A DNA stretch of 39,536 bases from Pseudomonadota bacterium (GCA_021792555.1 JAJYUL010000032.1:1-39536), one strand, 5' to 3'. Shown: positions 8,809 through 17,115, numbered from the stretch's first letter. Numbers and translations: made by a program. Notes: generated from the letters alone by a model not told the origin.

Positions 8809-10547
8809 CGGGCAGTGCCACGTTTGAGGCGAGCCCTGCGCCGCCGCTCTCGGCGCGCTCGCCGTTCTGGTTACGGCACGCACCGCTGGTCACGGTGGCG
8901 TTGTTTCTCGTGCCGATCGCTGCGGGGCTACTCGGCACGGTGCTGCCCGCATTCGGGTGGTTGCCGGCTATCGGCGGGCGCGCAGTGAGCATCGCGCCCT
9001 GGGCTAGACTCTTCTCCGAGCCGGGAATCGGCGATGCGATCGGCCTGACGCTCTCGACGGGACTTCTCGCGACTGTGCTCTCGGTGGCGCTCGTATTTGG
9101 ATTTTGCGCGCAAGTCCATGGGCGCAAACCGGGTCGACTCGGCCGAGCCCTGATGGCCCCGATTCTCGGTGCGCCACATGCGGCGATGGCGATCGGCGTC
9201 GGCTTTCTGATTGCGCCGAGCGGCTGGATCGTGCGGCTGCTCTCGCCCTGGCTCACCGGCTGGCATCAGCCGCCCGACATCGCGACCGTGCAGGATCCGT
9301 ATGGCATGGCCCTCACCTTGGGGTTGCTGGTGAAGGAGGTGCCGTATCTACTCTTGATGACCGTCACGGCACTCGATCAGGTCCCCGCCGCGCGCCACCT
9401 TGAAGCGGCCGCGGCGCTCGGTTATGGCCGCACGGCCGCGTGGCTGAAACTGGTCCTCCCCCAGGTGTATCCGCTGATCCGTTTGCCGATCTACGCCGTG
9501 CTCGCCTATGCCCTCTCGGTGGTGGACATGGCCCTGATCCTGGGCCCGAGCAATCCGCCGACCTTAAGCGTACTGGCACTGCGCTGGTTCACGGCGCCTG
9601 ACGTGCGGATGTACTTTCCGGCCGCCGCCGCCGCACTCTTGCAACTGCTCATCGTGCTGGCAAGCATCGCGCTCTGGCGGGGGGGCGAACAGGTCGTTGC
9701 CCGTCTTGGCCGGCGGTGGATTGCCCGGGGTGCTCGCCGTACGCGACTTGCGCCTCCTGCCAGGCTCGCCGCCGCCGCAGTGGCCGGGCTTGCCGTCCTC
9801 GGGCTGGCGTCCCTGGCTGATCTCGCCGTGTGGTCGCTGGCGGCAGGTTGGCGGTTCCCGCATGGGCTGCCCGCGCACTGGAACGCTCGGACGTGGATCG
9901 GTCAGCTCGGGAGCATTCTTTGGCCTCTTGAAACCACGCTCGCAGTGGCCGCGATTGCCAGCGGGCTTGCGCTCCTTCTCGTCCTGGCATGCTTGGAGAA
10001 TGAGCAGCGTCAAGGCGCGGTGGCGACCTCACGCGCGCTGTGGTTGCTTTACGTCCCGCTGCTCGTGCCACAGATTGGCTTCCTCTTCGGAATGCAGGTC
10101 CTGCTGACGGTCTCTCACCTCGGCGGTTCGCTGATCGCCGTGATCTGGTCGCATCTTTTGTTCGTGCTGCCATATGTTTTCCTCTCCCTCGCCGACCCAT
10201 GGCGAGCGCTCGACACGCGCTACGCGCGTACGGCGCTTAGTCTCGGCGCCCGGCCGCGGCGTGTGTTTCTCAGGATCAAGCTTCCGCTGCTGTTGCGTCC
10301 CGTCCTCGTCGCTGCGGCAGTGGGTCTGGCCGTCAGTGTGGATCAGTACTTGCCAACGATATTCGCAGGCGCCGGTCGTGTCGTGACGCTGACGACTGAG
10401 GCGGTGACGCTCGCGAGCGGTGGCGATCGGCGCATCACCGGTGTCTTCGGGCTGCTGCAAGCGCTCCTTCCACTGCTGGCCTATGGTGTCGCTCTCGGGG
10501 TGTCGGGGGGCCAGTTTCGCAGACGAGCGCTCGGGGAGTATTCGTGA
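8805..10547 (+). CDS. ABC transporter permease, fused two-domain YnjC type
   Basis: This is a 580-residue inner-membrane permease made of two fused MetI-type halves. Each half carries an EAA-like coupling loop: HLEAAAALGYGRTAAWLKLVLPQ around 200 and TALSLGARPRRVFLRIKLPLL around 480. About twelve hydrophobic segments can be counted. E. coli YnjC is a similar single-chain fusion. The start ATG overlaps the binding-protein stop (ATGA), and its own stop overlaps the next GTG (GTGA). Translation through the transporter is therefore coupled. Substrate unknown. Confidence 0.85.
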   Translation: MTGSATFEASPAPPLSARSPFWLRHAPLVTVALFLVPIAAGLLGTVLPAFGWLPAIGGRAVSIAPWARLFSEPGIGDAIGLTLSTGLLATVLSVALVFGFCAQVHGRKPGRLGRALMAPILGAPHAAMAIGVGFLIAPSGWIVRLLSPWLTGWHQPPDIATVQDPYGMALTLGLLVKEVPYLLLMTVTALDQVPAARHLEAAAALGYGRTAAWLKLVLPQVYPLIRLPIYAVLAYALSVVDMALILGPSNPPTLSVLALRWFTAPDVRMYFPAAAAALLQLLIVLASIALWRGGEQVVARLGRRWIARGARRTRLAPPARLAAAAVAGLAVLGLASLADLAVWSLAAGWRFPHGLPAHWNARTWIGQLGSILWPLETTLAVAAIASGLALLLVLACLENEQRQGAVATSRALWLLYVPLLVPQIGFLFGMQVLLTVSHLGGSLIAVIWSHLLFVLPYVFLSLADPWRALDTRYARTALSLGARPRRVFLRIKLPLLLRPVLVAAAVGLAVSVDQYLPTIFAGAGRVVTLTTEAVTLASGGDRRITGVFGLLQALLPLLAYGVALGVSGGQFRRRALGEYS

Positions 10548-11302
10548 GCGGACCGCTACGTCTCGAAGAGGTCTCGGTCGCTCTCGAGGGGCGCGTGCTG
10601 ATCCCGCCGCTGAGTGTGAGGGTGATGCCGGGCGAGGTCCTGACGCTCATGGGGCCGAGCGGTGCGGGCAAGTCCGCCTTGCTCAGCTTCCTCGGCGGCA
10701 CGGTCTCGGCCGCATTTCGCGTTGCGGGCAGAATCTGGATCGGCGAGCGCGAGGTGACGGGTCTGCCGTCCGAACGCCGACGGATCGGGATTCTGTTTCA
10801 GGACGATCTGCTGTTTCCGCACTTGTCGGTCGGCGAGAATCTGGCGTTCGGCCTTTCGCCTTCAGTGCGAGGCCGTCAGGCGCGCGCGGCGCGGATCGAG
10901 GCGGCACTCGGTGAGGCGGGGCTTGCGGGCTTTTCCCGGCGCGATCCCGCGACGCTCTCCGGCGGGCAGCGCGCCCGCGTCGCGATGCTCCGACTGCTGC
11001 TCGCCGAGCCGCAGGTGCTGCTGCTCGATGAGCCGTTCAACAAGCTTGACGCCGCGATGCGTGCGGAGTTCCGCCGTTTCGTGTTCGAGCATGCGAGGGC
11101 GGCGGGCCTGCCGGTGCTGATGGTCACGCACGACGCAGCGGATGCCGCCGCCGCCCAGGGAGGAGTGCTTGAGCTCTCCCAGACGCCGGATGGCGCGGCG
11201 GTCATCACCAGAGCGCCGGGCGCACTCACGTTGCTCGACAATCCTGACGACAAGCTGTCTGAACCGGCTGGATCGCCACTTGCGCATGAGGTCATATCAT
11301 GA
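10544..11302 (+). CDS. ABC transporter ATP-binding protein, YnjD-like
   Basis: This is a 252-residue nucleotide-binding subunit that should energise the permease before it. Walker A is MGPSGAGKSALLSFL (about 35-49). The Q-loop is LFQDDLLFPHLSVGENLAFG, the signature is LSGGQRARVAMLR, Walker B is QVLLLDEPFNKLD, and the switch is VTHDAADAAAA. The start is a GTG with GGGGAG upstream, overlapping the permease stop. The last 35 residues form a non-conserved tail. Its stop overlaps the flavoprotein start (ATGA), which ties transport to the enzymes downstream. Confidence 0.87.
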   Translation: MSGPLRLEEVSVALEGRVLIPPLSVRVMPGEVLTLMGPSGAGKSALLSFLGGTVSAAFRVAGRIWIGEREVTGLPSERRRIGILFQDDLLFPHLSVGENLAFGLSPSVRGRQARAARIEAALGEAGLAGFSRRDPATLSGGQRARVAMLRLLLAEPQVLLLDEPFNKLDAAMRAEFRRFVFEHARAAGLPVLMVTHDAADAAAAQGGVLELSQTPDGAAVITRAPGALTLLDNPDDKLSEPAGSPLAHEVIS

Positions 11303-12717
11303 CGGATACTCTCCATTGCGACCTCTGCGTCATTGGCGCCGGCTCGGCCGGACTGTCGGTGGCGGTGGGCGCGGTGCAGCTCGGCGCCCGGACCGTCCTG
11401 TTCGAAAAGGGCGCCATGGGCGGAGACTGCCTCAATTACGGTTGCGTCCCGTCGAAGTCACTCCTGGCGGCCGCGCATGCGGCGCAGACGATCGCGGACG
11501 CAGGCCGGTTCGGCATTTCCTGCGGTGCGCCTGAGGTCGACTTCCCGACCGTCATGTCCCACGTACGCGACGTGATCGCACAGATCGCGCCGCACGATTC
11601 GGTCGAGCGTCTCGAAAAATTGGGTGTACGTGTCATCCGCGCACCGGCCGCATTTACCGGCCGCGACGAGGTGAGCGGCGGCGGAATTCGCGTTCGAGCC
11701 CGGCGTTTCGTCATCGCCGCGGGCTCCTCGGCTGTCATTCCATCCGTTCCGGGCATCGCAGACGTTCCGGTGCTGACCAATGAAAATCTCTTCACGCTGC
11801 GGGAGCGCCCGGCACATCTGCTCGTGGTCGGCGGTGGACCGATCGGAGTGGAAATGGCGCAGGCGTTCAGGCGCCTCGGCAGCGCCGTGACTCTGTTCCA
11901 GCGCGGTCGCCTGCTGCCGCGCGACGAGCCGGAATTCGTTGAGGCGCTCTCGGAGCGGCTCGCTGTGGAGGGGATCACGGTACACGAACACGCAGACATT
12001 ACGGAAGTCGCGCGTTCCGGCAGCGGCATCACGGTGCGGACCGGTAAGAGCACTGAGGCGGTCGGCTCGCATCTGCTGGTTGCGGCGGGTCGTCAGCCAC
12101 GGCTCGCGGGTCTGGCGCTCGAGCGGGCTGGGGTTGCCCATACAGCCCACGGCATCACGGTCGATACGCGGCTGCGAACCACGAACAAGCGAGTCTTTGC
12201 GCTCGGCGATGTGATCGGACGGCCGCAATTCACCCACACGGCCGGGTATCAGGCCGGGATCCTAATTCGCAATGCGCTGTTTCGGCTGCCAGCGAAGGTC
12301 GATTACCGTGCCCTGCCGCGGGTGACTTATTCCGACCCTGAGCTGGCGCATGTCGGGCTGACCGAACAGGAGGCCCGGGAGCGATTCGGCGGCGCTGTGC
12401 GCGTGGTGCGGGCAGGTCTTGCGGACAATGATCGTGCCCGAGCCGAGCGGCAGGTCACTGGCGGCATCAAGGTGGTGATCGACGGCCGGGGAACCGTTCT
12501 TGGAGCAGGCATCCTCGGGCCGCATGCCGGCGAGCTCATCGGGCTCTGGGGGCTTGCGATCACGCGACGGCTGAAGCTTGGCGCGCTGACGGACGTGATC
12601 TTCCCCTACCCGACGCTGGGAGAGATTTCAAAAGCGGCCGTGAGCGCATTCTACGCCCCGAAGCTCTTCAGTCCCTGGCCCAAGCGCTTGGCTCGTATGC
12701 TGCTTTCCCTGCCGTGA
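11299..12717 (+). CDS. Mercuric-reductase-like FAD-dependent pyridine nucleotide-disulfide oxidoreductase
   Basis: This 472-residue cytoplasmic flavoprotein is in the dihydrolipoamide dehydrogenase/mercuric reductase class. Visible parts are the FAD site VIGAGSAGLSVAVGA, the redox disulfide GGDCLNYGCVPSK (Cys43 and Cys48), the NAD(P) site VVGGGPIGVEMAQAF, and the second FAD motif VFALGDVIG. In place of the usual C-terminal HPT...E dyad it has FPYPTLGEISKAA, so the catalytic histidine is replaced by tyrosine. No HMA domain or C-terminal CC pair is present, so true mercuric reductase activity is unlikely. Related flavoproteins recur beside the two glycosyltransferase families encoded next. Confidence 0.85.
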   Translation: MTDTLHCDLCVIGAGSAGLSVAVGAVQLGARTVLFEKGAMGGDCLNYGCVPSKSLLAAAHAAQTIADAGRFGISCGAPEVDFPTVMSHVRDVIAQIAPHDSVERLEKLGVRVIRAPAAFTGRDEVSGGGIRVRARRFVIAAGSSAVIPSVPGIADVPVLTNENLFTLRERPAHLLVVGGGPIGVEMAQAFRRLGSAVTLFQRGRLLPRDEPEFVEALSERLAVEGITVHEHADITEVARSGSGITVRTGKSTEAVGSHLLVAAGRQPRLAGLALERAGVAHTAHGITVDTRLRTTNKRVFALGDVIGRPQFTHTAGYQAGILIRNALFRLPAKVDYRALPRVTYSDPELAHVGLTEQEARERFGGAVRVVRAGLADNDRARAERQVTGGIKVVIDGRGTVLGAGILGPHAGELIGLWGLAITRRLKLGALTDVIFPYPTLGEISKAAVSAFYAPKLFSPWPKRLARMLLSLP

Positions 12718-12723
12718 GCGGCC

Positions 12724-13425
12724 ATGACCCGGGGTCTCGCACCAGTCGCCGGCGTACTGGACGTATCGGTCATCATCCCGACGCTGAATGCGGCGCGTCA
12801 TCTGCCGGCAGCGATGGCGGCCTGCGGCGGCACCCGCGAGACTGTCGTCGTCGACGGAGGCTCCAGTGACGATACCGTGGCGCTCGCGCGGCAGCTCGGA
12901 GCGCGCATCGTCGCAGCGCAACCGGGGCGCGGCATCCAGCTGCACGCGGGCGCGACAGCCGCCGTGGGCAAGTGGCTGCTGTTTCTGCACGCGGACACGG
13001 TACTCAACGGGGAGTGGCTCGAGGCCGTCCGTGCATTTATCGCGAGTCCGCCCAACCGGCTGCGTGCCGCGACATTCCGCTTCGGATTGGACGAGGCAAG
13101 CCCTGCGGCCCGCCGACTCGAACGACGGGTCGCCTGGCGTGTGCGGCATCTCGGTCTGGCTTATGGCGATCAGGGACTGCTGATGCATCGCGCTCTGTAT
13201 CAGATGCTCGGCGGCTTCCGGCCGTGGCCGCTGATGGAAGATGTCGATCTTGTGCGACGTATCGGCCGCCACAGGCTCACCGTGCTGCCGTCCATCGCCC
13301 GCACATCGGGGGAGCGGTGGCGACGCGAGGGCTGGCGGCGTCGCAGCGTGCGCAACCTCGGTTGTCTCACCTTGTATTTCCTGGGCGTGCCGCCGCGGCT
13401 CATCGCAAGACTCTACGGCGAATGA
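12724..13425 (+). CDS. Family 2 glycosyltransferase, TIGR04283 type (arsenosugar-cluster associated)
   Basis: This is a 233-residue GT-A glycosyltransferase. It shows VSVIIPTLNAARHLP, VDGGSSDDTVALARQLGA, the DxD-type LLFLHADTVLNGEW, and AYGDQGLLMHRALYQMLGGF. The combination is typical of the TIGR04283 family, which often neighbours TIGR04282 proteins in clusters linked to arsenosugar synthesis. It starts six bases after the flavoprotein stop and overlaps the next gene by ATGA. Donor and acceptor are unknown, and the arsenic link is by family name only, since no ArsM or ArsS is visible here. Confidence 0.83.
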   Translation: MTRGLAPVAGVLDVSVIIPTLNAARHLPAAMAACGGTRETVVVDGGSSDDTVALARQLGARIVAAQPGRGIQLHAGATAAVGKWLLFLHADTVLNGEWLEAVRAFIASPPNRLRAATFRFGLDEASPAARRLERRVAWRVRHLGLAYGDQGLLMHRALYQMLGGFRPWPLMEDVDLVRRIGRHRLTVLPSIARTSGERWRREGWRRRSVRNLGCLTLYFLGVPPRLIARLYGE

Positions 13426-14015
13426 CCGGACACACCCGCCACCTCGTGATCTTCACGCGCGCGCCCCGCGTGGGCCAGGGCAAGCGCCGCCTGGCACGCG
13501 ACGTGGGCGACATTACCGCGTATCGCTTCCAGCGTACGATGCTGGCGGGGCTACTGCGCGGCGTGGGTGCCGATGCCCGCTGGAAGACGTGGCTCGCGAT
13601 CACCCCGGATCGCTCCGGTCCCTGGCCAAGGGCAGTGGCGACCCTGCCGCAGGGTCGAGGCGATCTTGGCCGGCGGATGGCGTCGGTGGCGCGCCGATTG
13701 CCGCCCGGTCCCGTGGTCATCATCGGCAGCGACATTCCAGGGATCCGGGCCGCCGATATCGCGGCCGCATTCCGCGCGCTGGGGGCCAAGGAGGCGGTTT
13801 TCGGCCCGGCGCGCGACGGCGGCTATTGGTTGATCGGCCTGCGCCGACGGCTGCGCTTCGTCGATCCTTTCACGCACGTGCGGTGGTCGAGCGAGCACGC
13901 CCTCGAAGATACACTCGGCAACTTGGCGGGCGCGGAGGTGGTCTTGCTCCGCACGCTCACCGACATTGATGACGGCGAGGACTGGCGCCGCTATCAACGG
14001 GGTGAGTTCAGTTGA
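13422..14015 (+). CDS. TIGR04282/DUF2064 glycosyltransferase-like protein
   Basis: This is a 197-residue nucleotidyl/glycosyltransferase-fold protein of the DUF2064 family. Diagnostic segments are LVIFTRAPRVGQGKRRLA at the N-terminus, QGRGDLGRRMASVARR, VVIIGSDIPGIRAADI, and FGPARDGGYWLIGLRR. The ATG at 13422 overlaps the previous stop; a longer frame starting at 12972 is a shadow. It ends the radical SAM-Ynj operon. Pairing with the TIGR04283 enzyme is the usual arrangement, and the two probably act on one pathway intermediate. It converges on the TonB receptor across 69 bases with no clear terminator. Confidence 0.83.
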   Translation: MTGHTRHLVIFTRAPRVGQGKRRLARDVGDITAYRFQRTMLAGLLRGVGADARWKTWLAITPDRSGPWPRAVATLPQGRGDLGRRMASVARRLPPGPVVIIGSDIPGIRAADIAAAFRALGAKEAVFGPARDGGYWLIGLRRRLRFVDPFTHVRWSSEHALEDTLGNLAGAEVVLLRTLTDIDDGEDWRRYQRGEFS

Positions 14016-14084
14016 GGGGCCGCGCGAGTCGCCCGGGTCGCTCACCTCCCGGATCGAGTTGCGGTCGACCAGGACGAGCCACGC

Positions 14085-16505
14085 TCAGAAATCGTGTCGG
14101 TATTGAAGCAAAACCGTCAACGGGAGCAGCGTCGCGACTTGTGGAATGACCGTTCCATCCACGGTGTACTGCGCATAGCCGATGTAGCCGATATCGCCGA
14201 GATTCCCCCTGGCGTTGGTCGCATTTCGCACGTTGAAGGAGATTGAAGTTTGTCCGTGGCGCACGCCAACCCTTAGGTTGACCAGCACGTATGAGCTGCG
14301 CGTGGCGAAGGTGTCGTTGGCGCCGTTGAGCAGCGCCCGGCTGTCCCCGGTATAGCTCGCATCGGTTTCCACGAAGCCCTCGAGCGAGGCTGTGATCGGG
14401 CGGGTGTAGACCCCGGAGAGCGTTGCCGTCCAGGCGGGCGTGCCGAGAACCCGTGAGCCGGGGGTCACCCCGACGATCGCGAGCGCGCCCGGCTCGGTGA
14501 TGTCGGTCTTTTCGTAACCGACACCCGCGCGCAGCGCGAGGGAGGGAATGAGATGACCGTCGAGCTCGAGCTCCCCGCCGTTGATTTGCGCTCGACGGCC
14601 GTTGATGTCGAAGATCGCTTCGCAGGGTAGGGCGACCTGCTGCTGGGGATTGCGCCAGTCGATGTGGAAAGCGGCCGCCGAGAGCAGCAGGGCAGTGCCC
14701 GGGACCTGCGCCTTCCCGCCGACTTCGTAATTCCAGAGCGTGTCGGACTTCAGGTGCGTGATGTCGGTGACCGACAGGTTTGGTTCCTGGCAGAAGGGCA
14801 GGTAGGTCTGCGCGGCGCCGGCCCGAAAGCCTTCGGACGCGGACGCATAGATCATCGCACGCTTGTTGAGCTGATAGGAGAGCGCCGCTTTCGGATCGAT
14901 GCCGGACTGGCGGCTCGATTGCGGATCACTGGGCGTCACGCCGAAATTGTTGAAGCCGTTCGCCGTGAAATCCGATGTTTGATGCAGCCAGTATTGTCGC
15001 GCGCCCAGTGTCAATGTGAGTCTTCGACCGAGCGGCACATAGATCTGTCCGAACAGTGCCGTATCCCGCTGCATCGCCGGGTTGTAATCGGTCCAGAGGA
15101 GGTCATTGGGCCAGGGTCCCACGACGGAGTTATTGACCGTCGCGGCCACCAGACCCCGGGCGTACGTCGGTGGGATGGATAGTACCGAGCGGGTGCGCGC
15201 ATAGAACGCGCCCACGGTGCCGCTGACGCCGAGGACGCCCTTGAAGGAGAGCCGCAGCTCCTCCGTGAATTGGTTCTCGTAGTGCTCCTGATCCCACAGA
15301 AACGGCTGGGTGGGGAGCGAGGTGACGCCGTAATAGCTCTGCAGGATCTGCTCCGTCCCGTAGGTCGAGTCCTCGATATCGCGGTTGTGGCGGTAGAAAT
15401 AGTTGGTGGCGGAGACGACGCGCACTTTGCCGTGTCGATAGTGAATCTCGAGAGACGGCAGCACCCACGCACTGGTTGCGCCGGGCTGGACATTGAAGGC
15501 GCGATTGAGGGTGTAGACGGGCTTGAAGGCCGGCAACGGCGCGAAGGTCGCCGGGTATCCCTTGTCGTGCGTGTCCTGCGCCATGACGCGTAGGCGCACG
15601 CCGAGCGCCGCATTGACCCGCAGGCTGGTCGTGACCGAGCCGCCATACGTGGTCTTTGCGCCCTGGTCCCCGACGCTCGTGCGGGGCGCGGTGAGGAAGG
15701 GGTTGTCGGTCGCGGGGCTGGAGGGAGCGGGGAAGGTGCGGGTCAGGTATCCCGCGTCATGGTTGCCGAAGAGCACGATGCGGGTCGCGAGATGGCCTGG
15801 AACGAGCGCAATGTTCTCGATGAGGCTCGCGCCGGCATCGGCGCTGCCGCCGCCCGAGGTGAGCCCGACCTGAGCGGTATAGCCGAGCTCGTCATGCCTC
15901 AGATTGGGCTCTCGGGTGATGAGGCGCACGGTGCCGCCGAGGGAGCTTTCGCCAAATAGCGTGCCCTGCGGGCCCTTGAGCACCTCGATCCGCTTCACAT
16001 CGACGATGCGCGGATTGACGGACTCCGGCAACGGCGTGTTATCGATATAGAAACCGGTCGCGCCCGAGGTGCCGAAGAGATTCTGTCCGGTGATGCCCCG
16101 GATCGAGACGGTACGGGCGTTTGAGATTCCCGTTGAGCCGGCGCCATAGACGAATGACAGGTTCGGCGTCTTTGTCGCGTAATCGTTGAAGGACTGGATG
16201 TCAAGCGATGCCAGCGTCCGTGCTGAGAAGACGGTAATGCTCTCAGGCACGCGGGCGACCGGTTCCCGCTGTTCCTGCGCAGTGACGATGACGGTACGCA
16301 ACGCATCGGGGTCGCTCTGCGCGGGTGCGGCGTGTGCCACAACGCAGGGGCTCAAGACTACCGCCACGAGGGCGAACACGGCCGGCGCACGCAGGCCGGT
16401 CCGTGTCGCGCGCGTAGTGAGTGCCTCGCAAGCCCAACAGGAAATACGACAAAATTTCAAGGGTAGGGCGTCCCACGCTTTTCGATTCGGTCGGATCTCT
16501 CGCAT
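14085..16505 (-). CDS. TonB-dependent outer-membrane receptor
   Basis: This is a receptor of about 806 residues for active uptake across the outer membrane. A signal-like segment (LRAPAVFALVAVVLSPCVVAHA) precedes a TonB-box-like VIVTAQEQRE. The plug domain follows, with ESITVFSARTLASL, RTVSIRGITGQN and VKRIEVLKGPQGTLFG. The beta-barrel ends in an aromatic residue (LQYRHDF), as outer-membrane proteins should. The start is uncertain: ATG at 16505 is chosen, but much longer in-frame extensions exist that overlap the Cys-rich peptide gene and are unlikely. It lies 182 bases downstream of that peptide gene in the same direction, so it may import the peptide or its metal complex. Similarity is to catecholate/vitamin-type receptors; the ligand cannot be told. 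Confidence 0.88.
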   Translation of the reverse strand: MREIRPNRKAWDALPLKFCRISCWACEALTTRATRTGLRAPAVFALVAVVLSPCVVAHAAPAQSDPDALRTVIVTAQEQREPVARVPESITVFSARTLASLDIQSFNDYATKTPNLSFVYGAGSTGISNARTVSIRGITGQNLFGTSGATGFYIDNTPLPESVNPRIVDVKRIEVLKGPQGTLFGESSLGGTVRLITREPNLRHDELGYTAQVGLTSGGGSADAGASLIENIALVPGHLATRIVLFGNHDAGYLTRTFPAPSSPATDNPFLTAPRTSVGDQGAKTTYGGSVTTSLRVNAALGVRLRVMAQDTHDKGYPATFAPLPAFKPVYTLNRAFNVQPGATSAWVLPSLEIHYRHGKVRVVSATNYFYRHNRDIEDSTYGTEQILQSYYGVTSLPTQPFLWDQEHYENQFTEELRLSFKGVLGVSGTVGAFYARTRSVLSIPPTYARGLVAATVNNSVVGPWPNDLLWTDYNPAMQRDTALFGQIYVPLGRRLTLTLGARQYWLHQTSDFTANGFNNFGVTPSDPQSSRQSGIDPKAALSYQLNKRAMIYASASEGFRAGAAQTYLPFCQEPNLSVTDITHLKSDTLWNYEVGGKAQVPGTALLLSAAAFHIDWRNPQQQVALPCEAIFDINGRRAQINGGELELDGHLIPSLALRAGVGYEKTDITEPGALAIVGVTPGSRVLGTPAWTATLSGVYTRPITASLEGFVETDASYTGDSRALLNGANDTFATRSSYVLVNLRVGVRHGQTSISFNVRNATNARGNLGDIGYIGYAQYTVDGTVIPQVATLLPLTVLLQYRHDF

Positions 16506-16687
16506 CGGTTGGCACGGCTTTCCTGTGAGACGGAGACAGTTCTTGCCAGGGTTGGCGGCGGCACCGCGGCCGGTCCGATGCGGTGGGGGACGGGGCATCC
16601 AATTACCGCGCGTTCGGGTCGGAACGGCGCCGCCGCCAAGCGATGCGACCCCGCCGACGAAGGGCAGGACCTTGCGGCGGTCGGCCG

Positions 16688-16990
16688 TCAATACGGTTTC
16701 GGCGCGCGCGGGGGCTTGGCTGTGCAGGGTGAGCAGGGATTTCGCGGTTTGCTCGCGCAGGGACTTTTCGGCTTGGCGGCACAGGGATTCTTGGCGGTCG
16801 CGCACGGGTTCTTTGCCGCACACGGGCTTTTGGGACCGCAGGGGCTTTTCGACGAGCAGGTGCCACGCGTGGGTGCCGGCTTGCACGGCCCCCCGTTATT
16901 CGCGTTTTGAGCGAACGCGGGGGCTGCCAGTGCGCTGCCGAGTGCGATGGCTGCGCCGAGAGTGAGCGCCGCTTTGGTGAAGGACTTCAT
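16688..16990 (-). CDS. Secreted Cys-rich (S/N)PC-repeat peptide, putative metal-binding RiPP-like precursor
   Basis: This 100-residue protein has a clear Sec signal peptide (MKSFTKAALTLGAAIALGSA, cleavage after APAFA, about residue 27). The mature part is Lys/Pro/Ala-rich with nine cysteines at 36, 45, 51, 57, 63, 70, 78, 86 and 89. Most sit in repeats of the type K(S/N)PCAAK, for example KSPCAAKNPC. There are no other aromatic or hydrophobic core residues, so it is probably disordered until it binds metal or is modified. GGAG lies seven bases before the ATG at 16990. A promoter element identical in layout to that of bufA1 lies just upstream. I know of no named family for it. A copper/soft-metal buffer or an MNIO substrate is an inference from composition and promoter. 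Confidence 0.75.
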   Translation of the reverse strand: MKSFTKAALTLGAAIALGSALAAPAFAQNANNGGPCKPAPTRGTCSSKSPCGPKSPCAAKNPCATAKNPCAAKPKSPCASKPRNPCSPCTAKPPRAPKPY

Positions 16991-17021
16991 GCAGATCTCC
17001 GAGGGCGGTGTGACTACATAG

Positions 17022-17050
17022 AGTTTCGGTCGAGCGGGCGAAAAGGTTAC
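17022..17050 (-). promoter_or_regulatory. SigF-type ECF promoter of the Cys-rich peptide gene
   Basis: The minus strand carries GTAACCTTTT, an 11-base spacer and CCGAAACT, ending 31 bases before the start codon at 16990. All 18 block positions equal those of the bufA1 promoter, while the spacers differ. That pattern argues for selection rather than duplication. Confidence 0.75.
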
Positions 17051-17086
17051 GGGTGTGCCTGGATGGCGTGATGGGCTTTCGGCAGC

Positions 17087-17115
17087 GAAACCTTTTGGCC
17101 GCCCGGAACGAACCT
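17087..17115 (+). promoter_or_regulatory. Diverged SigF-type promoter facing the anti-sigma gene
   Basis: GAAACCTTTT, 11 bases and ACGAACCT match 15 of 18 block positions of the two stronger sites. They point toward the DUF1109 gene, whose start is 74 bases downstream. An ECF sigma factor commonly drives its own anti-sigma gene, so a weak autoregulatory promoter is plausible. Confidence 0.5.

Noticed and set aside
11299-12717. Annotation as mercuric reductase MerA
   Set aside because: No N-terminal HMA domain, no C-terminal CC pair and no other mer genes in the operon.
16506-16886. N-terminal extension of the TonB receptor to 933 residues
   Set aside because: It overlaps the Cys-rich peptide gene on the same strand, places the signal-like segment about 160 residues inside, and has no ribosome-binding site.
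16690-16910. The repeated PC-coding stretch as a CRISPR or minisatellite array
   Set aside because: The DNA repeats are irregular and in frame with a signal-peptide protein preceded by a ribosome-binding site; it is coding.
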